The notes beneath the pieces were generated by a model, which saw only the letters and a program-made list of their open reading frames with translations, made no database searches and was not told the DNA's origin. From CAZAKZ01 sp964485695 (lineage in GTDB: Bacteria > Planctomycetota > JAFGQW01): a stretch of DNA of 12,796 bases. Shown here piece after piece: positions 7,302 to 12,796 of this stretch (its first letter is position 1; the number at the start of each line of letters is the position of its first letter). The position numbers and the translations under genes are program-made. The stretch is taken from positions 1 to 12,796 of the forward strand of contig CAZAKZ010000146.1 of NCBI GenBank assembly GCA_964485695.1. The letters are read 5' to 3'.

Positions 7302-9809
7302 ATGAAGCTGCTTGAAGCACCAATCCGCATGTCCATCTCGCTTGTTCTGATCCTCACCTTGACCATAATTCTCGCGCTGGATGTCGCGGGGCAGACTCCG
7401 GTGCCGCAGGCCACGTCCGGACCCTATCCACCCCCCAACGCCGGGCCCAAGATGGGCCCCGTGACGGGCCTCGACGCCCTCACGAAGACGATACCCGGAG
7501 TGCCGGGCTACCGGTGGCGTCACGGCTGCGGCCCCACAGCGGTCGGCATGGTGGTCGGATACCTTGACGGAAACGGTATTCCGGATCTCATCCCGGGGAG
7601 CGCGGCCACCCAGACGAACGACGTCAACCAGGCCATGGCCTCGCAGGGGAGCGGCACGCGGGGCGTGGGCATCCAGAAGCACTACGAGGACTACAGCCTC
7701 CCGATGGATAAATCCGGCCCGGTCCAGAAAGACAGTTCGGAGACCTACCCGGTGAACTGCCATCCCAACGACTGCATCGGCGACTTCATGCAGACCTCCT
7801 GGAGCGCCAATGGACACCGCTACGGGTGGAGTTACGCCAGCAAGATCGCGCCCTCGTTCAACGCCTTTGTCGCCCTCCGGTGCCCGAACCATGTCCCGAC
7901 GACCCGGCAATACCGCATGGGATCGACGCTGACCTGGGCCTTGTTGAAGAACGAGATCGACTCCGGCCATCCCATGGTATTCCTCGTCGATACCAATCAG
8001 GACGGCAGGACGGACCATTTCGTTACCGTGGTGGGGTACAACGAGACCTCGACCCTCAATCAGTACGGATGCCTCGACACCTGGAATCCGGTTGCGACCA
8101 TCCGCTGGGTGGGATTCCGGAACATGTCCACGGCCCACAACTGGGGCGTCTGGGGCGGCTGGACGTTCAGGATCACTCCGAACGTGCCCCCCCCGCCGGC
8201 CTCTCCGGTCGGTGGCATCGCCCAGCGGGCCAGTTTGGATTCGAGTGGAAAGCAGGGGAACGACAGTAGCGGCAATGCCTCCCTGTCGGCCGACGGCCGG
8301 TACGTGGTATTCCACAGCAACGCGACCAACCTGGTCGCGGGGGACACCAACACGGCCACGGACGTCTTCGTCCACAACCGCATGACCGGAAAGACCACCC
8401 GGGTGAGCGTCGACTCGGCCGAAGTGCAGGGGAACGGTCAGAGTTCCGGGGCCTCCATCTCGACCGACAGGCGATTCGTGGCGTTCAAAAGCGATGCATC
8501 CAACCTGGTCGCGGGCGACACGAACATGACCATGGACGTCTTCGTCCACGACCGTGTGACCGGGAAGACCACCCGGGTGAGCATCGACTCGGTCGGAGTG
8601 CAGGGGAACGGCCAGAGTTCCGGGGCCTCCGTCTCGGCCGACGGCCGGTACGTGGCGTTCCACAGCGCTGCGACCAACCTGGTCGCAGGCGACACCAACG
8701 GTGTTCAGGACGTCTTCGTCCACGACCGTGCGACCGGGAAGACCATCCGGGTAAGCGTGGATTCGGCCGGAGTGCAGGGATATCTGAAAAGCCGGGAACC
8801 TTCTCTGTCGGCCGACGGCCGGTACGTGGCGTTCCACAGCTTTGCGCCCAATCTGGTCGCATTCGACAGGAACGGAGCCCAGGACGCCTTCGTCCACGAT
8901 CGCGTGACCGGAAAGACCATCATGGTGAGCGTGGATTCCATGGGTCTGCAGGGGAACAGTGACAGCCGCCGGCCCGCCCTGTCGGCTGACGGCCGGTACG
9001 TGGCCTTCGAGAGCGATTCGACCAACCTGGCCGCTTTGGACCTGAACAGGGCCCCGGACGTCTTCGTCCACGACCGCGTGACCGCAAAGACCACCCGGGT
9101 GAGCGTCGATTCAGCGGGTGGGGAGGCGGACAGCAGCAGCAGCAACGCCTCCGTCTCGGCCGACGGCCGGTACGTGGCGTTCGAGAGCATTGCGACCGAC
9201 CTGGTCGCGGATGACACGAACAAGGTCGCGGACGTCTTCGTCCACGACCGCGTGACCGCAAAGACCCTCCGGCTGAGCGTCGATTCGGCCGGAAAGCAGG
9301 GGAACAGTGACAGCCTCTTCGCCTCCGTCTCCCCCGACGGCCGGTTCGTGGCGTTCCATAGCCCGGCGAACAACCTCGTCCCGAACGACCTGAACGGCGT
9401 CCAGGACATCTTCGTCCACGATGGTGTACCGTCTCCGACATTGACCTTCACCGGTCTACCCCGTGTGGGCACCTTCGTGACGCTCAACCTCCGGAGTCCC
9501 GATGACGCGGGCCGGCCCTACGTCCTCGGATCGTCCTTCGGGTACTGGCCCGGCATTCCGGTGGACACCCGGGACATTCCGCTCAACCTGGACCTGCTCC
9601 TCGGCATGTCGTGGGGAGCGCCAGCGGTATTCAAGAACTACTTCGGTGTCCTGGACAGCCCGGGCCAGGCCCTGGCGTACGTCCATATTCCCGGAGCGCC
9701 CGCGCTTGCCGGATTGAAGTTCTACACGGCCTTCGTGACGATCAATCCTGCGGCGCCCTCGGGTATCCGCGGAATCTCGAATGCGGTTGAGCTGACGATC
9801 GTGCTGTAG
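7302..9809 (+). CDS. Exported C39-like cysteine peptidase fused to a seven-repeat beta-propeller and the shared C-terminal domain
   Basis: An 835-residue, four-part protein. The N-terminus has a signal peptide (K2, R9, hydrophobic 11-28, then DVAGQ). Residues ~55-290 resemble the C39-like papain-fold peptidases: RWRHGCGPTAVGM with nucleophile C76, GRTDHFVTVVGYN with H239, and GCLDTWNP with a probable third residue at D259. Four more cysteines (153, 158, 194, 257) could form disulfides outside the cytoplasm. A PPPP linker leads to seven tandem 58-residue repeats (309-714) with the PD40/TolB-like core SADGRYVAF and a DVFVHDRVTGKT hinge, consistent with a closed seven-bladed propeller. Residues ~715-835 are the shared C-terminal domain (FGVLDSPGQA, IPGAPALAG, AFVTINPAAPSGIRGIS). 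ATG 7302 has GGGAG 8 nt upstream; ATG 7227 is in frame but less likely. It is probably a secreted or surface peptidase with a propeller for binding; the substrate is unknown. Confidence 0.88.
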   Translation: MKLLEAPIRMSISLVLILTLTIILALDVAGQTPVPQATSGPYPPPNAGPKMGPVTGLDALTKTIPGVPGYRWRHGCGPTAVGMVVGYLDGNGIPDLIPGSAATQTNDVNQAMASQGSGTRGVGIQKHYEDYSLPMDKSGPVQKDSSETYPVNCHPNDCIGDFMQTSWSANGHRYGWSYASKIAPSFNAFVALRCPNHVPTTRQYRMGSTLTWALLKNEIDSGHPMVFLVDTNQDGRTDHFVTVVGYNETSTLNQYGCLDTWNPVATIRWVGFRNMSTAHNWGVWGGWTFRITPNVPPPPASPVGGIAQRASLDSSGKQGNDSSGNASLSADGRYVVFHSNATNLVAGDTNTATDVFVHNRMTGKTTRVSVDSAEVQGNGQSSGASISTDRRFVAFKSDASNLVAGDTNMTMDVFVHDRVTGKTTRVSIDSVGVQGNGQSSGASVSADGRYVAFHSAATNLVAGDTNGVQDVFVHDRATGKTIRVSVDSAGVQGYLKSREPSLSADGRYVAFHSFAPNLVAFDRNGAQDAFVHDRVTGKTIMVSVDSMGLQGNSDSRRPALSADGRYVAFESDSTNLAALDLNRAPDVFVHDRVTAKTTRVSVDSAGGEADSSSSNASVSADGRYVAFESIATDLVADDTNKVADVFVHDRVTAKTLRLSVDSAGKQGNSDSLFASVSPDGRFVAFHSPANNLVPNDLNGVQDIFVHDGVPSPTLTFTGLPRVGTFVTLNLRSPDDAGRPYVLGSSFGYWPGIPVDTRDIPLNLDLLLGMSWGAPAVFKNYFGVLDSPGQALAYVHIPGAPALAGLKFYTAFVTINPAAPSGIRGISNAVELTIVL
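8226..9443 (+). repeat. Seven in-frame tandem repeats of exactly 174 bp
   Basis: The propeller region of the peptidase gene is seven 174-bp units with no insertion or deletion between them, starting at 8226, 8400, 8574, 8748, 8922, 9096 and 9270. Units share near-identical DNA blocks such as GACGTCTTCGTCCACGACCG and GCCGACGGCCGGTACGTGGC. Most divergence lies in the loop between positions 10 and 18 of the unit. The seventh unit has a degenerate end (DGVPSPTL) where the C-terminal domain begins. Confidence 0.92.
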
Positions 9810-9813
9810 GCCG

Positions 9814-9833
9814 GGGTGCCGCTACTCGCACCC
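9814..9833. other. Short hairpin between convergent genes
   Basis: A 6-bp stem (GGGTGC at 9814-9819 with GCACCC at 9828-9833) lies in the 37-bp gap between the stop of the peptidase gene and the stop of the interrupted membrane protein gene. It has no T-run, so terminator function is doubtful. Confidence 0.25.
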
Positions 9834-9846
9834 GGGTAGCCCCCGA

Positions 9847-10257
9847 TCACCGCTCCGCCTTCGGCCGGAACACGTTCAATTCGTGCGTATGCATGGTCGC
9901 GAGATGCCTGCGCGCTCGCTCCAGGTAGGGAAAGAAGAGCTGCAGATCGGCCTCGGGGATTTCGGGATACCTGTCGGGAAACTCCAGCTGTATGGCGTTC
10001 AGTTCCACGGCGCGCCGGGCGGATCGCTTACCGATCCGGAGAGCGTTCATGCACGTGAATACAAGGATCACGATCACGCCGATCCGGACTGCCGATCTGA
10101 ACAGCATGGAACGGCTCCTAAGCAGGACCATGGTCAGGAGGATCAGCACTGCAATCCAGAACAGGTTCGAGAAGGTCAAGTAATGCCACGCCAGGGCGGA
10201 GTTTGCGCGGAGGTTCCTGCCGAATGAGGTCACCACACCCGATCCGAGCGCATACAA
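9847..10257 (-). pseudogene. 3' part of an integral membrane protein gene, separated by the insertion sequence
   Basis: This is the C-terminal 136 residues of a membrane protein whose upstream part lies at 12360-12796 beyond the insertion sequence. From the junction the frame reads LYALGSGVVTSFGR, then WHYLTFSNLFWIAVLILL (a membrane helix), a second helix around IGVIVILVFTCMNAL, and a soluble tail rich in charged residues ending in RPKAER. A loose family resemblance, from memory, is to long hypothetical membrane proteins with an R-Y-x-T-F-S-x-L-F-W motif near the C-terminus. An open frame continues upstream to 10386, but residues before the junction (EHSAESR) come from the insertion sequence end, so an independent gene there is an artefact. 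No function is assigned. Confidence 0.82.
10252..10257 (+). repeat. Left target-site duplication of the insertion sequence
   Basis: ATACAA abuts the left terminal inverted repeat, and the identical ATACAA at 12360-12365 abuts the right one. On the membrane protein strand it encodes Leu-Tyr in both halves. Confidence 0.9.
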
Positions 10258-10275
10258 CCTACTTTCCGCGGAATG
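10258..10275 (+). repeat. Left terminal inverted repeat
   Basis: CCTACTTTCCGCGGAATG is the exact reverse complement of 12342-12359. It contains the 10-bp palindrome TTCCGCGGAA at 10264-10273. Confidence 0.92.
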
Positions 10276-10606
10276 TTCGATGAGTTTTTTGAGGCGCGCG
10301 TGCTGACGCAGCGCCATCCTGTTCGCGTCGGGATCCCACCCAGTGAATCCAGTTTTCGAGAAGCATGAGTTCCCAGCGTTGCGCACGTCTTCGATTGGTT
10401 CTCGAGTGTAGTCGAGATCGCGAAAGGGAGCAAATCAGGGCACGGTTGAAAAAAAGTTGTGACGGGCAAGGAGGGGTAACTCGAGCTTTGCACGAGTTAC
10501 GACGTCCCTGCCTTCGTAAGGTTTTTTCAGATTTCCCGGTGGATTGACAGCAACCCGAGTGTGACGTAAGTGTGAGACGCCGCCACCGCAGGTTTTGAGG
10601 TGTCTC
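10276..10606 (+). other. Non-coding left leader of the insertion sequence
   Basis: These 331 bp between the left terminal repeat and the transposase start hold no convincing gene on either strand. Two inverted repeats are visible: TCTCGA/TCGAGA (10400-10405 with 10412-10417) and the larger stem at 10468-10514. A lone TTGACA at 10544-10549 lacks a good -10 partner. The region could carry transposase binding sites or control transposase expression; neither is demonstrated. Confidence 0.55.
10468..10526 (+). terminator. Candidate stem-loop with T-run ahead of the transposase
   Basis: A perfect 8-bp stem, GTAACTCG (10476-10483) with CGAGTTAC (10493-10500), has a 9-nt loop. It can extend, with a bulge, through AAGGAGGG (10468-10475) and CCCTGCCTT (10506-10514). 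A run of six T follows at 10521-10526. It may stop transcripts arriving from outside the element before they reach the transposase, as some insertion sequences do. The distance from stem to T-run makes terminator activity uncertain. Confidence 0.35.
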
Positions 10607-12310
10607 ATGACAAATCTGGAAGGTCTGCAACTCGAGTCGCTGGAGATTGGCGCCGCGCCGATCGTACGTGCGTTCATGGAGCGCCTGAAGCTGGAACCGC
10701 TTCTGGAGACACATCTCGGGCAAAAGCGACTGGGTCGGAAGCCGAAGCTTCCTACAGGCAAAGTCATCAGCGCGATCATCATGAACATATTGATTGCACG
10801 TCGTCCGCTCTACGGACTCCGCGAGTGGGCGAGGCCATTTGTTCCGGAGCATTTTGGCCTTTGTGCCGAGGAGGTCGAGCTCTTGAACGACGATCGGCTC
10901 GGTCGAGCCCTGGACCGGATGTTCGCGGCAGACCGGGCGTCGCTGATGACGGCGGTCATCACCCGGGCGGTGAAGACCTTTTTGATCGACATGAAGCAGC
11001 TGCACTGTGATACGACGTCGGTGACGTTCTCGGGCGCGTATGAAAAGCAGCATGATACCCTGGCGAAGGAACAACCGCCGGTGATCACGTTCGGGCACAA
11101 CAAGGATCACCGTCCGGATCTGAAACAGCTCGTCTACGCATTGACCGTGAGTGCCGACGGCGCGGTTCCCATCCACCACAAGACCTACGACGGTAACACC
11201 ACTGACGACCAGGTGCATATCGAGACTTGGTCGACGCTGGTGGACATCGTCGGGCATCCGCGTTTCCTCTACGTCGCCGACTCCAAGCTCTGCACAGAAC
11301 AAAACCTCCGGTACATCGCACGTCACGACGGTCAGTTCCTCACAGTGCTTCCTCGCAGCCGAAGCGAGTACACCACCTTCTGCGACAAGATGAAAAAGGG
11401 GCACGCGGTGGACTGGGAGGAGGTACGCCGGGAACCTGACCCGCGGGGGAAGAATCGGGATCCCCTCGTATACGACGCCTTCGAGGGAAGTCGCTCGAAG
11501 GAGGGCTATCGCATTCTCTGGTACCGAAGTTCCCAGAAGATGCGTCTCGATGCCAAGGTGCGACTGGCAAGGATCGAGAAAGCAAAAAGGCGTCTCGAGA
11601 AGTTCAATGACCGCGTCCGTCCGTTCAAATCCGAAGAGGCGGCCCTCCAGGCAGTCCGGACTGTGGTGGAGGAAGAGAAGGTGGAACGATGGCTTCACGC
11701 TACCGTGGAAACCCATGTGGGGCACGAGTTCAAGCAAACCAAATCGGGGCGTCCGACCCCGAAAACCCGGTACCGGAAGAAGGAAATCCCGTTCTTTGTC
11801 GTCACGTATCAGGAAAACGGGGAGGCCATCGAGGCGGACGCCGAATTGGACGGGATCTTCCCGCTCATCACCAACCTTGACCAGGACAAGCTCTCCCTGA
11901 AGGACGCCCTGGATAAATACAAATACCAGCCGAACCTCGAAAAGCGAAACGAGCAGCTCAAGTCGGTCTATCACGTGAGGCCCGTCCTATTGAAGAATCC
12001 CAAGCGGGTCACTGGACTGCTGTTCGTGTACTTCCTGGCCCTGTTGCTCTGGGCGCTGATCGAACGGGAGATCCGCTTGCAGATGAAACTGAAAAAGATC
12101 AAAAGCCTGCCCCTCTATCCGGAGCTCCGCGACTGCCAGGCCCCCACCAGCGACGGGATTTTCCAGGCCGTCCAAGGGGTACGGCGCCATCGCCTTGTCG
12201 ACGAGAAGGACAAGGCGTTGAAAACCTTCTACGATACGCTCTCTCCAGTCGCCGAACAGTGCCTGCAACTCCTCGGCATCAGCCTTGAACATTACGGGAT
12301 GCAAAAATGA
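10607..12310 (+). CDS. IS1634-family-like DDE transposase
   Basis: An intact 567-residue transposase. ATG 10607 has GAGG 6 nt upstream; an in-frame TTG at 10595 is less likely. The N-terminal ~120 residues (LEIGAAPIVRAFMERLKLEP, then an LPTGKVISAIIMNILI helix) look like the DUF4277-type helical DNA-binding region of IS1634 transposases. The RNase-H-like core gives D135 in LHCDTTSVTFSG, D225 in FLYVADSKLCT, and E445 in YKYQPNLEKRNEQLK, which matches the Y-R-E-K-type signature region with K452. Between D225 and E445 lies the long insertion typical of this superfamily, including a basic coiled stretch (320-345). The hydrophobic segment LLFVYFLALLLWALI (471-485) is the usual last core helix, not a membrane anchor. 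It should catalyse cut-and-paste transposition of this element. Confidence 0.93.
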   Translation: MTNLEGLQLESLEIGAAPIVRAFMERLKLEPLLETHLGQKRLGRKPKLPTGKVISAIIMNILIARRPLYGLREWARPFVPEHFGLCAEEVELLNDDRLGRALDRMFAADRASLMTAVITRAVKTFLIDMKQLHCDTTSVTFSGAYEKQHDTLAKEQPPVITFGHNKDHRPDLKQLVYALTVSADGAVPIHHKTYDGNTTDDQVHIETWSTLVDIVGHPRFLYVADSKLCTEQNLRYIARHDGQFLTVLPRSRSEYTTFCDKMKKGHAVDWEEVRREPDPRGKNRDPLVYDAFEGSRSKEGYRILWYRSSQKMRLDAKVRLARIEKAKRRLEKFNDRVRPFKSEEAALQAVRTVVEEEKVERWLHATVETHVGHEFKQTKSGRPTPKTRYRKKEIPFFVVTYQENGEAIEADAELDGIFPLITNLDQDKLSLKDALDKYKYQPNLEKRNEQLKSVYHVRPVLLKNPKRVTGLLFVYFLALLLWALIEREIRLQMKLKKIKSLPLYPELRDCQAPTSDGIFQAVQGVRRHRLVDEKDKALKTFYDTLSPVAEQCLQLLGISLEHYGMQK

Positions 12311-12327
12311 TCGCCCCCCGCGGGCGA
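12303..12327 (-). terminator. Minus-strand intrinsic terminator overlapping the transposase stop
   Basis: Read on the minus strand, TCGCCC (12327-12322) pairs with GGGCGA (12316-12311) and is followed by TCA and five T (12307-12303). Its orientation would stop antisense transcription coming from the interrupted membrane protein gene into the transposase. The plus strand has A instead of T after the stem, so it should not terminate the transposase transcript. Confidence 0.45.
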
Positions 12328-12341
12328 AAAACAGCGCGGGT

Positions 12342-12359
12342 CATTCCGCGGAAAGTAGG
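12342..12359 (-). repeat. Right terminal inverted repeat
   Basis: CATTCCGCGGAAAGTAGG is the exact reverse complement of 10258-10275 and includes the same 10-bp palindrome at 12344-12353. Confidence 0.92.
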
Positions 12360-12365
12360 ATACAA
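12360..12365 (+). repeat. Right target-site duplication of the insertion sequence
   Basis: ATACAA is identical to 10252-10257 and sits immediately outside the right terminal inverted repeat. Confidence 0.9.
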
Positions 12366-12796
12366 TGCGACGGCGACGTATGGAAGCAGGGTGAAACATG
12401 CAACGCCAAGGCGATACCGGAGCAGTGCGATGGAAGCACCAAACAGAACGATGCCGCCCGCCCCGAAGGCCGCGATGAAGTGGAAGTGGTTGGAAAAGCG
12501 AATGACAGGGCACCCGAGGTATTTCAGGCAGAAGAGGATCTGACTGGCAACATCGATCGCCTCGTACCGGCTCTCAAGACCGAGAATGGTACAGTAGAAG
12601 TGGAAGCCCACGCCGATCGAACAGCCCAGAAGGACCAATGCGTATGTGATCCTTCGCCAGGGAACGAGATCCGGGTGTGCAACCACCAGCAGGAGAGCGA
12701 GAGGCCAGAATGCCAGACCGGTCGAGTAGTTGTAGGTGGCGAACTGAGCACGTGCACGCTAGATGAGGGTGGCATTCTCACGATATTTGATGGAAT
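12360..12796 (-). pseudogene. 5' part of the interrupted integral membrane protein gene, with an internal stop
   Basis: This is the upstream half of the membrane protein whose end is at 9847-10257. It reads from the right edge to the left-hand junction, where VAVALY ends at the target duplication. Membrane helices are visible around LAFWPLALLLVVA, ITYALVLLGCSIGVGF, IAAFGAGGIVLFGASIALL and ACFTLLPYVAVALY; the last is cut by the insertion. An in-frame TAG lies at 12759-12761. The 11 codons before it (SIKYRENATLI) and the stretch after it (RARAQFATYNYSTG) both look coding, and no ATG follows before the first helix. The GTG at 12686 would begin inside a helix. A nonsense mutation is therefore plausible, though an upstream non-coding reading cannot be excluded. 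Beyond 10 insertion-derived residues, translation would run on inside the element to a stop at 12279. The true start lies outside the window. Confidence 0.75.

Larger units (their letters stand above)
10258..12359 (+). mobile_element. Complete IS1634-like insertion sequence, 2102 bp
   Basis: The element is bounded by 18-bp perfect terminal inverted repeats (10258-10275 and 12342-12359), flanked by 6-bp direct repeats ATACAA. It carries one intact DDE transposase gene (10607-12310) reading away from a 331-bp left leader. T-tracts sit at the same distance inside both ends (10285-10290 on the plus strand; the complement of 12327-12331), so the terminal similarity extends loosely to about 33 nt. 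The transposase has the long insert and C-terminal Y-x-x-x-x-x-x-E-x-x-x-x-x-x-K region of the IS4-superfamily IS1634 group. With intact ends, an intact transposase and identical target duplications, the element looks recently inserted and potentially active. Confidence 0.93.

Noticed and set aside
7161..9071. Long open frame of 636 codons antisense to the peptidase-propeller gene
   Set aside because: It mirrors the repeated coding units on the other strand (VDEDV and PAVGR words repeating with the 174-bp period), has no recognisable domain, and overlaps a clearly real gene with catalytic motifs.
10258..10386. N-terminal extension of the small membrane protein (open to 10386)
   Set aside because: This extension lies inside the insertion sequence. 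Its residues are encoded by the terminal repeat and leader, and the natural upstream sequence is at 12360 onward.
10544..10572. TTGACA as a transposase promoter
   Set aside because: The hexamer is perfect, but the sequence at normal spacing (TAAGTG) is a poor -10, so I could not support a full promoter.
10259..11974. Open frame of 571 codons antisense to the transposase
   Set aside because: The plus strand encodes a complete DDE transposase with its own ribosome binding site. The antisense product has no domain and starts without a signal.

Overview
This is a GC-rich bacterial chromosomal window with seven recognisable protein loci and one complete insertion sequence. Most of the larger genes encode Sec-exported proteins. 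Three of them end in the same unassigned C-terminal domain, a style of architecture I associate from memory with environmental Planctomycetota and Acidobacteriota. No rRNA or other marker is present, so the phylum assignment is only a suggestion. I found no tRNA, rRNA or CRISPR array.

Layout. (1) 3-248 (+): the C-terminal end of a protein cut by the left edge, carrying the shared C-terminal domain. (2) 311-616 (+): a small basic protein resembling the DUF6958 family. (3) 3570 to 640 (-): a two-gene operon. It encodes a glutamate-cysteine-ligase-like (GCS2) enzyme fused to two CBS domains, followed 9 nt later by an aspartoacylase/succinylglutamate desuccinylase-like zinc hydrolase. An amide-bond former and an amide-bond breaker are therefore made together. 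(4) 3785-5403 (+): a secreted DUF2961/GH172-type glycoside hydrolase gene broken by one apparent frameshift. (5) 7119 to 5419 (-) and 7302-9809 (+): a divergent pair of secreted proteins, both with the shared C-terminal domain. The second is a C39-like cysteine peptidase joined to a seven-repeat beta-propeller with exact 58-residue periodicity. (6) 9847-12796 (-): an integral membrane protein gene split by an insertion sequence at 10258-12359.

The insertion sequence is the best resolved structure. It has an IS1634-like DDE transposase, 18-bp perfect terminal inverted repeats, and flanking 6-bp direct repeats (ATACAA). Removing the element and one copy of the direct repeat rejoins the two membrane-protein halves in frame. 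The upstream half also has an in-frame TAG near the right edge, so the gene may be degrading beyond the insertion.

The most interesting unexplained signal is the C-terminal domain shared by three otherwise unrelated exported proteins. It could be a sorting, anchoring or surface-display module; that role is inference.
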